A stretch of DNA of 64,000 nucleotides from Streptomyces sp. NBC_00162 (lineage in GTDB: Bacteria > Actinomycetota > Actinomycetes > Streptomycetales > Streptomycetaceae): positions 7,502,001 to 7,566,000 of the forward strand of contig NZ_CP102509.1 in NCBI RefSeq assembly GCF_024611995.1, written 5' to 3'. Every line of letters starts with the position of its first letter. Positions within the stretch are counted from its first letter, which is position 1. Below, piece after piece: positions 32,996-41,422 of this stretch. Below the pieces are notes generated by a model. That model searched no databases and was not told where the DNA came from. It saw nothing but the letters and a program-made list of their open reading frames with translations. Made by a program: the position numbers and the translations under genes.

Positions 32996-34167
32996 GCAAG
33001 ACGGCCAAGGAGCCGGTGGCGATCGTCGGGATCGGCCAGACCAAGCACGTCGCCGCCCGCCACGACGTCTCCATCGCCGGACTGGTCCGGGAGGCCGCGG
33101 CGCGCGCCCTCGCGGACGCCGAGCTGACCTGGGCGGACATCGACGCGGTCGTCATCGGCAAGGCCCCCGACTTCTTCGAGGGCGTGATGATGCCGGAGCT
33201 GTACCTGGCGGACGCGCTCGGCGCGGTCGGCAAGCCCATGCTGCGCGTGCACACCGCCGGTTCGGTCGGCGGGTCCACGGCGCTCGTCGCCTCCAACCTC
33301 GTCGCGGCCCGAGTCCACCGGACCGTTCTCACCCTCGCCTTCGAGAAGCAGTCCGAATCCAACGCCATGTGGGGCCTCTCGCTCCCCGTCCCCTTCCAGC
33401 AGCCGCTGCTCGCGGGCGCGGGCGGATTCTTCGCCCCGCACGTGCGCGCGTACATGCGCCGCACCGGCGCCCCCGACACGGTGGGCTCGCTGGTGGCGTA
33501 CAAGGACCGGCGCAACGCGCTGAAGAACCCGTACGCGCACCTGCACGAGCACGACATCACCCTGGAGAAGGTCCAGGCCTCGCCGATGCTGTGGGACCCG
33601 ATCCGGTACTCCGAGACCTGCCCCTCCTCGGACGGTGCCTGCGCGATGATCCTCACCGACCGGGCGGGCGCGGCCCGTTCGCCGAAGCCGCCCGCCTGGG
33701 TGCACGGCGGAGCGATGCGCAGCGAGCCCACCCTCTTCGCGGGCAAGGACTTCGTCTCCCCGCAGGCCGGCAAGGACTGCGCCGCCGACGTCTACCGGCA
33801 GGCGGGGATCACCGACCCGCGCCGGGAGATCGACGCGGTGGAGATGTACGTGCCGTTCTCCTGGTACGAGCCGATGTGGCTGGAGAACCTCGGTTTCGCG
33901 GCGGAGGGCGAGGGCTGGAAGCTCACCGAGGCCGGGGTCACCGAACTCGACGGGGACCTTCCGGTCAATCCCTCGGGCGGGGTCCTGTCCACCAACCCGA
34001 TCGGCGCCTCCGGCATGATCCGCTTCGCGGAGGCGGCCCTCCAGGTCCGCGGCCAGGCCGGGGAACACCAGGTCCCGGGGGCCCGCCGGGCCCTGGGGCA
34101 CGCGTACGGCGGCGGCGCGCAGTTCTTCGCGATGTGGCTGGTGGGGGCCGAGCCGCCGGCCGCCTGA
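32992..34167 (+). CDS. ltp3: Lipid-transfer/thiolase-like protein, Ltp3 type
   Basis: A 391-residue SCP2-thiolase relative. Visible motifs are AIVGIGQTKHVAARHDVSIA at the N-terminus, RVHTAGSVGGSTALVASNLV (nucleophile loop, where a Thr/Ala/Gly stretch replaces the usual Cys region), CPSSDGACAMIL near residue 212, and NPSGGVLSTNPIGASGMIRF followed by RRALGHAYGGGAQFFAMWL. It resembles Rv3523. It is the last gene of the DUF35-ltp4-ltp3 operon, overlapping ltp4 by ATGA, and should act on the branched steroid CoA ester made by FadD19 and hydrated by EchA19. Confidence 0.85.
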   Translation: MSKTAKEPVAIVGIGQTKHVAARHDVSIAGLVREAAARALADAELTWADIDAVVIGKAPDFFEGVMMPELYLADALGAVGKPMLRVHTAGSVGGSTALVASNLVAARVHRTVLTLAFEKQSESNAMWGLSLPVPFQQPLLAGAGGFFAPHVRAYMRRTGAPDTVGSLVAYKDRRNALKNPYAHLHEHDITLEKVQASPMLWDPIRYSETCPSSDGACAMILTDRAGAARSPKPPAWVHGGAMRSEPTLFAGKDFVSPQAGKDCAADVYRQAGITDPRREIDAVEMYVPFSWYEPMWLENLGFAAEGEGWKLTEAGVTELDGDLPVNPSGGVLSTNPIGASGMIRFAEAALQVRGQAGEHQVPGARRALGHAYGGGAQFFAMWLVGAEPPAA

Positions 34168-34286
34168 CCGAACGGATCGCGCGGGCGGAGTGCCGGACCG
34201 GTCACGGGTGACTCACCGTGGCCTGTGCGGCACCCGCCGCGATGGCTAACCTGGCCCCCGGACGACGTACCGGGAGGAGCACGCAC

Positions 34287-34526
34287 GTGGCCGAGAGCAT
34301 GACTTCACAGCCCCTGGCCGGCTGGGACAAGCCGGACCTCGATCTCACCGAGGCGCAGTGGCGGTCGAGCAGCCGGGGAGCGGGTGACGTTCAGATCGCC
34401 TTCGTCGAGGGCTTCGTCGCCATGCGCAACAGCGAGCGCCCCGAAAGCCCTTCGCTGATCTTCGCGCCGGACGAGTGGAACAAATTCGTGCTGAACGCGC
34501 GGGGCGGGGAGTTCGACCTGACGTAA
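34287..34526 (+). CDS. DUF397 domain protein, orphan
   Basis: A protein of 79 residues. It shows the DUF397 outline: AQWRSSSRG near the start, a short strand with VAMRNSERPESPSLIFAPDEW, and FVLNARGGEFDLT at the end. DUF397 genes in streptomycetes normally lie beside an XRE-family regulator whose activity they antagonise or modulate; none is adjacent here. The GTG at 34287 has GGGAGGAG in front of it; an ATG at 34299 is the alternative. Confidence 0.78.
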   Translation: MAESMTSQPLAGWDKPDLDLTEAQWRSSSRGAGDVQIAFVEGFVAMRNSERPESPSLIFAPDEWNKFVLNARGGEFDLT

Positions 34527-34624
34527 CGGGCAGCCGTACGCGCCGTACAAGCCGTGCACGCCGCACCACCGGGGCCGCGAGCCGTCGCCCCGGCGGTGCG
34601 GCGGCCCGTGGGTAGGGTGGCCGC

Positions 34625-35032
34625 ATGAGCGGAGAGAGCGACCTGCGGAAACTGCTGAGCGGCATGCGGCCCGAACTGAACGAGGGCCGGTACGTGTTCT
34701 GCACCGTCCCCGGTTCCGCCGTGCCGCCGGGGACCGCCCCCGTCGCCACCGTCCTGGAGCCCGAGGGCCTCACCCTGGTCCTGCGCCAGGAGGACGCCGA
34801 CGCCGCCGGCCTCGCCTACGACTACACGGCCGGCTGGATCACCCTGCGGATCCACTCCGCCCTCGACGCCGTCGGCCTCACCGCCGCCTTCGCCACCGAA
34901 CTCGGCGCACACGGTCTGAGCTGCAACGTCATCGCCGGCTACCACCACGACCACCTCTTCGTGGCCGCCGACCGGGCCGCCGAGGCCGTCGCCGTCCTGG
35001 AGGACCTCGCGACGCGTTCCGCCCAGGACTGA
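34625..35032 (+). CDS. ACT-domain-containing protein
   Basis: A 135-residue small cytoplasmic protein. The C-terminal half has an ACT-like fold: ITLRIHSALDAVGLTAAFATELGAHGLSCNVIAGYHHDHLFV, here two strands and two helices, matching the ACT_7 group. ACT domains bind amino acids or other small ligands. No attached enzyme is present, so it may act as a stand-alone sensor. It is flanked by the DUF397 gene and the large ATPase gene, with no obvious operon relation. Confidence 0.75.
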   Translation: MSGESDLRKLLSGMRPELNEGRYVFCTVPGSAVPPGTAPVATVLEPEGLTLVLRQEDADAAGLAYDYTAGWITLRIHSALDAVGLTAAFATELGAHGLSCNVIAGYHHDHLFVAADRAAEAVAVLEDLATRSAQD

Positions 35033-35122
35033 ATCTTTCCGACCGCTTTCCCGACGACAGGCTTCCTCCCCATGTGCGCGGGCGTACGCTGATCGCCTGA
35101 ACAGGCCTGGGGGGTACCAGCC

Positions 35123-38026
35123 ATGACGGACCGTCCGACCCGTCTGAACCACAGACGGCGCACCGTGATCGAACGCGAGGCCGAGCTCTCCCTCGTCGAC
35201 GAAGCCCTGGAACAGCTCGCCGGGCCCTCGCCGGACACGGGCGGCGCGCTGCTCGCCCTCTCCGGCGCCGCCGGCCTCGGCAAGACCACCCTCCTCGCCG
35301 AACTGCGCCGCCGCGCCCACGCCCGCTCCTGCACCGTCCTCGCCGCCCGCGGCGGCGAACAGGAGCAGAGCCAGCCCTTCCACGTCGCCCGCCAGCTCAT
35401 CCAGCCCCACCTGGCCGGCACCTCCGAACGGGAACTGCGCGCCGCCCTCGGCAGCTGGTACTCCATCGTCGGCCCGGCCCTCGGACTCTGCGCACCCGAA
35501 CAGGGCGCCCCGCCCGACCCCCAGGGCCTGCGCGACGGACTCGACTGGGTCCTCACCCACCTCGTCGTCCAGCGCGCACCCGTCACCCTCGTCCTCGACG
35601 ACGCGCACTGGGCCGACCCCGAGTCCCTCGGCTGGCTCGCCGCCTTCGCCCCGCGCGCCGAGCACCTCCCGCTGCTCCTCGTCGTCGCCTACCGCCCCGA
35701 CGAACTGCCCGCCCACGCCGACGCCTTCCGTACCCTGCCCGGCCGGGCGGGACAGCGCCCGCTGCACCTCGCGCCGCTCACCGCACCCGCCGTCGCCGCC
35801 CTGATCCGCGAGGCGGTCGGCGACCACGCCGACGACGCCTTCTGCCAGGAGGCGTGGGCCGTCACCACCGGCAACCCCTTCGAGGCCGTCGAACTCACCG
35901 CCAAGGTCCGGGACAAGGGCCTGGCCCCGGTCGAGGCCAGCGCCCCGCTGCTGCGCGACCTCGCCGCCGCCCAGCGCGGCAGCGGGCTCGTCGCCCGCCT
36001 CGAACGCCTCGGACCGTCCACCGTCCGCTTCGCGTGGGCCTGCGCCGTCCTCGGCACCGCCATCCCCCGGGAGCTCGCCGCCCGGGTTGCCGCCCTCGGC
36101 ACCGAAGAGGCCGTGGACGCCACCACGCGGCTGCGGGACGCCCGCATCCTGTCGGCCGCGACGACGGAAGACCCCGACGCCGGGCTGGAGTTCGTCCACC
36201 CGCTCATCGCCACCGCCATCTACCGCGCCATCCCCGACGCCCTGCGCGTCGCCCTCCACGGCAAGGCCGCCGCAGCGGTCGTCGACGCCGGACTCGGCCC
36301 CTCCGCTGCCGCCCGCCACCTGCTCGAGACCCACCCCGAGAACGACCCGTGGGTGGTACGCACCCTGCGCGAGGCCGCCGGCGAGAACCTCCGGGCAGGC
36401 GCCCCCGAGGCCGCCCGCCGCCAGCTCGCCCGCGCACTGCGCGAACCCCCGGACTTCGACGAACGCGCGGCCGTCCTCTACGAACTCGGCTGCGCCTCCC
36501 TGCTCACCGAGCCCGCCAACACCGTCAACCACCTCCGCGCCGCCCTTGCCGAACCCGTCGACGACCCCGCGCTGCGCCAGGGCATCGTCATACGGCTCGC
36601 CCAGGTGCTGGCGCACAGCGACCGCCTCGCCGACGCCTCACAAGCACTCGCGCGGGAGATCCCGTACACCCAGGACGTCCGCGCCCGGCTGCGCCTGCAG
36701 TCCGAGCAGTTCATGTGGGACGCCTTCAACGCCGCCGAGCCCGATTCCCCGGCCCGCTCCCGGCGCCTCGCCCGGCTCGCCGACCGGCTGACCGGGCGCG
36801 ACCTCACCGAGCGGTACGTCATCGGGCTGCGTGCCTGGGACGCCTGCCTGCGCGGAGAGCCCGTGGACGTGGTCCTGCACCACGCCGGGCGGGTGCTGGA
36901 GCGGAACTTCAGCTGGGCCCACGAGGACCGCGGCTTCGAGGTCCCCGTGCTCGTGGCCATGGCCCACATGTACGCCGACCGGCCGGGACGGGCGGAGGAG
37001 CTGTTCGAGGCGGGCACCGCCGAGTTCGAGCGGCAGGGCTGGCGCGGGGCGCACCTCTCCTTCGCGTACAGCCTGCGCGCGTACATCCGCTACCGGCGCG
37101 GGCGGCTCGCCGAGGCCGAGGAACTGGCCAGGGCCGGGCTGCAGCTCGCCGAGCGCGTGGGCCGCGGTACGCCCGTGCACTGGTACACCATCGCCATCCT
37201 CATCACGACGCTGCTCGCCCGGGGACGGACCGACGAGGCATGGGAGCTGGCTCGGGAGCACGAGTTCGGCAGGCCCTTCCCGTCGGCGGTGGTCTTCCCC
37301 GACTCACAGACCGTCTACGCCGAACTTCTCCTGGCCCGGGGCGGCGCGAAGGCAGCGGCCGCGGAACTGGAGGAGGTGGACCGGCGGTTGACCCCGCGCG
37401 GCATCCAGAACCCGGCGTGGTGCCCCTGGCAGCTGCACCTGGCCCGGGCCGTGTCCGGGGACGATCCGGACCGGGCACGCGCACTGGCCGCCGACGCCGT
37501 CCGGCGGGCCCGCGCCTTCGGCGCCCCCTCGGGCATCGGCCAGGCCCTGCGCGTGGCGGCGGAGGTCGCGGCGCCCGAGGACCGGGCCGGACTCCTGCGG
37601 GAGGCGGTCGCCCTGCTCTCGGAGTCGCCGGCGGGGTACGAACTGGCCCGCGCCCTGGCGGCGCTCGGCACCGAGCTGCGGGACACGGAACTGCTGGCCC
37701 AGGCCGTGGTGACGGCACGGGAATGCGGTGCGGACGGCTTGGCGGAGGAGACGACGTCGACCCTGCTGGGGCTGGGCGTTGGCGTGCCGAGCGGTTCGTC
37801 CCGGGAGGACGGACCGACGGAGGAGGAACTCCGGGCGGCGGAGCGCGCCGTGCGGGCCGACGGCTCCGGCGCACCGGGTGCCGATGCGGGTGCGGGTGGC
37901 GATGCGGATGAGGCTCCGGCCTGGCCCGGTGCGGTCCGGGACCTGTCCGCGGCCTGCCGCAAGCTGGGCACCGACCGCTCCGGCCTGCCGGCCGCCCTGG
38001 AGGCGTTCGCCCGTAGCGCAAGGTGA
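35123..38026 (+). CDS. Large MalT/LuxR-type AAA ATPase lacking a recognisable LuxR DNA-binding domain
   Basis: A protein of 967 residues. Residues about 25-280 form a STAND-type ATPase: Walker A SGAAGLGKTTLL near residue 50, Walker B TLVLDDAHWAD near 155, and a sensor-like LVAYRPDEL. The rest is a long helical-repeat region with TPR-like units (AEELARAGLQLAERVGRGTP). LuxR-family regulators of this size (LAL class) normally finish with a C-terminal helix-turn-helix; here the last 90 residues are a Gly/Ala/Asp-rich linker and ARDLSAACRKLG-type helix without one. It could be a regulator that lost DNA binding, or an adaptor. Confidence 0.8.
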   Translation: MTDRPTRLNHRRRTVIEREAELSLVDEALEQLAGPSPDTGGALLALSGAAGLGKTTLLAELRRRAHARSCTVLAARGGEQEQSQPFHVARQLIQPHLAGTSERELRAALGSWYSIVGPALGLCAPEQGAPPDPQGLRDGLDWVLTHLVVQRAPVTLVLDDAHWADPESLGWLAAFAPRAEHLPLLLVVAYRPDELPAHADAFRTLPGRAGQRPLHLAPLTAPAVAALIREAVGDHADDAFCQEAWAVTTGNPFEAVELTAKVRDKGLAPVEASAPLLRDLAAAQRGSGLVARLERLGPSTVRFAWACAVLGTAIPRELAARVAALGTEEAVDATTRLRDARILSAATTEDPDAGLEFVHPLIATAIYRAIPDALRVALHGKAAAAVVDAGLGPSAAARHLLETHPENDPWVVRTLREAAGENLRAGAPEAARRQLARALREPPDFDERAAVLYELGCASLLTEPANTVNHLRAALAEPVDDPALRQGIVIRLAQVLAHSDRLADASQALAREIPYTQDVRARLRLQSEQFMWDAFNAAEPDSPARSRRLARLADRLTGRDLTERYVIGLRAWDACLRGEPVDVVLHHAGRVLERNFSWAHEDRGFEVPVLVAMAHMYADRPGRAEELFEAGTAEFERQGWRGAHLSFAYSLRAYIRYRRGRLAEAEELARAGLQLAERVGRGTPVHWYTIAILITTLLARGRTDEAWELAREHEFGRPFPSAVVFPDSQTVYAELLLARGGAKAAAAELEEVDRRLTPRGIQNPAWCPWQLHLARAVSGDDPDRARALAADAVRRARAFGAPSGIGQALRVAAEVAAPEDRAGLLREAVALLSESPAGYELARALAALGTELRDTELLAQAVVTARECGADGLAEETTSTLLGLGVGVPSGSSREDGPTEEELRAAERAVRADGSGAPGADAGAGGDADEAPAWPGAVRDLSAACRKLGTDRSGLPAALEAFARSAR

Positions 38027-38060
38027 GAGGTCCGGGCGTCCGGTGGGCAGGGTGAACCGT

Positions 38061-38822
38061 ATGGATCACAGCGACCGGATCTCCTGTTTCCAGAGCGAGG
38101 CGGCGGCATTCGAGAAGGCCGTCCGCCGCGCCCTCGACCCGGGTGAGCCCGAACCGGCGGTCCCCTCGTGCCCCGGCTGGTCGGTGTCCGACCTGGTCGT
38201 GCACCTGGGGGGAGTCCACCGCTACCTCGCGCACGTCCTGCGCGAGCGGCTCACCACCCCGCCGGACCCCGCCGGCCTCTCCCTCCCGGAGCCGCCGGCC
38301 GACCCGGAGGGCCTGACGCAGTGGTTCGCGCAGGGTGCGCGGGAGCTGGTGGACCTCTTGAAGGAGCTGGGTCCGGACACCCCGGTGTGGACCTGGGCGC
38401 CGGAGCAGAGCTCGGGATTCTGGCTGCGGATGCAGGTGATCGAGCTGGCGGTCCACCGCTGGGACGCGGAATCCGCCACGGGCGTCCCCGGCCCCCTCGA
38501 CCCGGACCTGGCGGCGGACGCCGTGAGCCAGACCTTCGAGGTGATGGCCCCGGCCCGCCGCTCCTGGCGGGCGGCGCCCGCCGGCAAGAGGGAGAGGTAC
38601 CGCTTCCGGCGCACCGACGGCCCGGAGTCCTGGACGGTCGTCTTCTCCGCGGACGAGATCCTGCTGGAGCCCGGCTCCACCGCCCCGGTGGACGTCGAAG
38701 CGGCCGGCTCCGCCTCGGCCCTCGCCCTCTTCCTGTGGGGCCGCCTCACCGCCCCCGCCCTGAAGATCACCGGCGACGCCATCCTGCTCCCGCACTGGTT
38801 CACCCTGGTCCCGCCGGTCTGA
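38061..38822 (+). CDS. Maleylpyruvate isomerase-family mycothiol-dependent (DinB-fold) protein
   Basis: A 253-residue DinB/mycothiol S-transferase family protein (TIGR03083-like). N-terminal VPSCPGWSVSDLVVHLGGVHRY carries the first metal His, and WLRMQVIELAVHRWDAE the second and third, the HX...HRxD arrangement of mycothiol-dependent enzymes. The C-terminal half has WSVVFSADEILLEP-like and LALFLWGRLT motifs of the SCP2-like tail. The substrate is unknown; family members use mycothiol for isomerisation or detoxification. A GTG at 38052 is an alternative start. Confidence 0.82.
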   Translation: MDHSDRISCFQSEAAAFEKAVRRALDPGEPEPAVPSCPGWSVSDLVVHLGGVHRYLAHVLRERLTTPPDPAGLSLPEPPADPEGLTQWFAQGARELVDLLKELGPDTPVWTWAPEQSSGFWLRMQVIELAVHRWDAESATGVPGPLDPDLAADAVSQTFEVMAPARRSWRAAPAGKRERYRFRRTDGPESWTVVFSADEILLEPGSTAPVDVEAAGSASALALFLWGRLTAPALKITGDAILLPHWFTLVPPV

Positions 38823-38920
38823 CGGGCCCGGGCGCGGCGGCGGCCGGGGAGGGCGCGGGGAGGGAGGCCGGATGAGGGCCCCGGGCCGGAAAACTTCGCC
38901 CGGCCACGTACCATGGCGGC

Positions 38921-39421
38921 ATGTCCTTCCTCCGCCGCCACCGCGCCGCCACACCCGCCGGCCCGGACTTCGACGTCCTGGCCATGGACCCGGGGGACTG
39001 GCCGGGCAATCTCGGGGCCGGGCTGCTGCCCGCGCCCGACGGCAGCTGCCAGGGTGTCTTCCTCCGCTACGACCTGTTCGGCGGACGCGGCCCCGCGATG
39101 ATCATCGGAAACCTGCCCGAGGGTTCCCCCGCCCGGGACCTCTCCGACGGACAGGTCCCCTTCGAGGTCGCCCAGCTCCTCGACGCCCTGGAGAACGACG
39201 AGGACGTCGAGGTCACCGGCGCCGAGGACTGCCCCGTCATGCAGGGCGACAACCTCCTCATCGTCCGGAAGATCAAGCTGTCGGAGTCCCGCATCTCCTG
39301 CGTCCAGTTCGACCGCAGCGACAACGTGCTGGTCACCATCGCCAGCTGGGACCGCCCGATCACCGATGACCTCTACGCCCTCCTGAAGCCGCTCCCCGCC
39401 GAGCTCTTCCAGCAGGGCTGA
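38921..39421 (+). CDS. Conserved hypothetical protein
   Basis: A protein of 166 residues with strong coding bias and an acidic, soluble composition. No known motif was recognised. Visible features are DFDVLAMDPGDWPGN at the start, SDGQVPFEVAQLLDALEND in the middle and QFDRSDNVLVTIASWDRPITDD near the end, suggesting a mixed alpha/beta fold. It ends 10 bp from the convergent kstD-like gene. The function is not inferred. Confidence 0.6.
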   Translation: MSFLRRHRAATPAGPDFDVLAMDPGDWPGNLGAGLLPAPDGSCQGVFLRYDLFGGRGPAMIIGNLPEGSPARDLSDGQVPFEVAQLLDALENDEDVEVTGAEDCPVMQGDNLLIVRKIKLSESRISCVQFDRSDNVLVTIASWDRPITDDLYALLKPLPAELFQQG

Positions 39422-39431
39422 TGCCGCTCGA

Positions 39432-41225
39432 TCACGCGTCCGCGATGTCGTTCGCCGCCACGTAGCCGAACGTCATCGCGGGTCCGATCGTGGACCCGGC
39501 CCCCGCGTAGCTGTGGCCCATCACCGCCGCGCTCGCGTTGCCCGCCGCGTACAGTCCCCGGATCACCGAGCCGTCCGCCCGCAGCGCCCGCGCCCGCGCG
39601 TCCGTGACGATGCCGCCCTTCGTGCCGAGGTCACCCGGCACGATCTTGAACGCGTAGAACGGCGGCGCCCAGACCGGCGCCAGGCACGAGTTCGGGTGCA
39701 CTCCCGGGTCCGTGTAGTAGTGGTCGTACGCCGTGTCGCCCCGGTGGAAGTCGGAGTCCGTCCCGTTCCACGCCTGCGCGTTGAACCGGCTCAGCGTCGC
39801 CCGCAGCGCCGCCGCGGGAACCCCGATCTGGCCGGCCAGCGCGTCCCAGGTCCACGCCTTCTTCGCCGCCCCCGCCTCGTACCAGGAGTCCGGGAACACG
39901 ATCGTCGGCAGGATGTCCTTGAACAGGTACTTGTTGCGGTAGTTCTGATCCACGATCAGCCACGCCGGGATGTGCGACCCCGCCGCGCCCCGGTCCTTCT
40001 CGTACATCACGTGCACCACATCGCTGTACGGCGCCGCCTCGTTGACGAACCGCGCGCCGTTGCCGTTCACGATCAGCCCGCCCGGCAGGGTCCGTTCGGC
40101 GAGGCAGAAGTACGGCTCCCCGGGCAGCGGGATCGACGGGCCCCACCACGCGTCGTCCATCAGGGCCAGCGCCGCCCCCGCGCGCTGTCCCGCCCGGATC
40201 CCGTCGCCCGTGTTCTCCTTCGCGCCGACCGTCCACTGCGTGCCGGCCGGCTGCTGCTGGTACTGCGCCCTCATCTCCGCGTTGTGCTCGAAGCCGCCCG
40301 AACCGACGACCACCCCGCGCCGGGCCCGTACGGTGCCCCGCACGCCCTCCTTCTCCACCACCACGCCGGTGACCGCACCGCCTTCCTGGACCAGGTCCAC
40401 CAGCGGACTGTTCAACCACACCGGCACCCCCGCCCGCTGGAGCCCCGCGCGCAGTCCGGCCGCCAGGGCCTGGCCCATCGTCAGCGGCTTCTGCCCGAGC
40501 AGCGCCGCCTTCGTGCCGCGCGCCAGGCACTCCGTGGACACGGCGAGACCCTTGGCGTTCACCGCCGCCAGGTTGAGCCACTTGTAGTCCTGGCTGAAGA
40601 CCACCATCCCGGCGGGCACCGGCATGTACGCCGGGTTCAGACGGGCCAGTTCGGAGCCCAGGATGTTCCCATCGATCTGGTCCGGCTCGATGGACCGGCC
40701 GTTCGGCAGCCCGCCCGGCAGGGTGGGGTAGTAGTCGCTGTACCCGTCCATGAAGCGGAACCTGAGCGGGCTGTTGGCCATCACGAAGTCCAGCATCCGC
40801 GGACCGTTGGCGAGGAAGGCGGCCTGCCGGTCGGCCGGCACCTCGGGTCCGACGACGGCCGCCAGGTACGTCGCCGCCTTCTGCGGGGTGTCCGGCACCC
40901 CCGCCCCCAGGATCACGGAGTTGTTCGGCAGCCAGATCCCGGCCCCGGAGCGTGCTGCGGACCCGCCGAAGGTGGGCGCCTTCTCGACCACCAGCACGCT
41001 CAGCCCCCGCTTGGCGGCGGTGAGCGCGGCGGTCATACCGGCGGCCCCGGACCCGACCACGACGACGTCGTACTCGCCGAGCGGGGGACCGTCCTGGGCC
41101 CCGTCCGCCCGTGCCGCGGCGGCCGGCAGCACGGTGGCGGCGAGCACCCCGGCGCCGGTCCCGGCGAGGACCGTACGTCTGGACGGGGAGGCTCCGGGGG
41201 AGGTGCGTGAAGCGCTTGCGGACAT
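39432..41225 (-). CDS. kstD: Tat-exported FAD-dependent 3-ketosteroid 1-dehydrogenase-like protein
   Basis: A 597-residue flavoprotein. An N-terminal twin-arginine signal (SRRTVLAGTGAGVLAATVLP, cut near ARADG) precedes the FAD motif DVVVVGSGAAGMTAALTAA. KstD landmarks are APTFGGSAARSGAGIW, the GVVVGSGGFEHNAEMR strand, and the C-terminal SYAGAGSTIGPAMTFGY with the active-site Tyr and Gly, as in rhodococcal KstD1. It introduces the 1,2-double bond of 3-ketosteroids. Export by Tat is unusual for KstD of mycobacteria. A shared 17-bp palindrome lies before the start. It ends convergently with the hypothetical gene. Confidence 0.85.
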   Translation of the reverse strand: MSASASRTSPGASPSRRTVLAGTGAGVLAATVLPAAAARADGAQDGPPLGEYDVVVVGSGAAGMTAALTAAKRGLSVLVVEKAPTFGGSAARSGAGIWLPNNSVILGAGVPDTPQKAATYLAAVVGPEVPADRQAAFLANGPRMLDFVMANSPLRFRFMDGYSDYYPTLPGGLPNGRSIEPDQIDGNILGSELARLNPAYMPVPAGMVVFSQDYKWLNLAAVNAKGLAVSTECLARGTKAALLGQKPLTMGQALAAGLRAGLQRAGVPVWLNSPLVDLVQEGGAVTGVVVEKEGVRGTVRARRGVVVGSGGFEHNAEMRAQYQQQPAGTQWTVGAKENTGDGIRAGQRAGAALALMDDAWWGPSIPLPGEPYFCLAERTLPGGLIVNGNGARFVNEAAPYSDVVHVMYEKDRGAAGSHIPAWLIVDQNYRNKYLFKDILPTIVFPDSWYEAGAAKKAWTWDALAGQIGVPAAALRATLSRFNAQAWNGTDSDFHRGDTAYDHYYTDPGVHPNSCLAPVWAPPFYAFKIVPGDLGTKGGIVTDARARALRADGSVIRGLYAAGNASAAVMGHSYAGAGSTIGPAMTFGYVAANDIADA

Positions 41226-41269
41226 GGGCAGGCTCCAGCGGTGTGGGGAGGAGGGGAGTACTCAGCATG

Positions 41270-41286
41270 TCTGATGCTGAGTCAGA
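41270..41286 (-). promoter_or_regulatory. 17-bp palindromic operator, box 3
   Basis: Plus-strand TCTGATGCTGAGTCAGA; on the minus strand TCTGACTCAGCATCAGA, which differs from box 1 at two positions. The distance to the kstD ATG, 44 bp, is nearly the same as for box 1 and its gene (43 bp). Confidence 0.68.
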
Positions 41287-41365
41287 AAAGGTGTTCGGGG
41301 GATCATGTGATGTCAAGGCATCCGGCGCCGCCGCCTCGCTTCCAGGGCGTACGCACCGCACACGA

Positions 41366-41402
41366 GCGAAGTCCCGTGGCGGTGGGGGCCACGGGACTTC
41401 GC
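41366..41402 (-). terminator. Perfect 15-bp stem-loop terminator of the phosphotransferase gene
   Basis: GCGAAGTCCCGTGGC (41366-41380) and GCCACGGGACTTCGC (41388-41402) flank a 7-base loop, 21 bp past the stop at 41423. It probably works in both directions. Confidence 0.75.
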
Positions 41403-41422
41403 GTACGGGGGTGCGGGACGCG

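Noticed and set aside
34190..34240. Terminator after ltp3
   Set aside because: CACGGGTGA and TCACCGTG pair only with a one-base loop and a bulge; not convincing.
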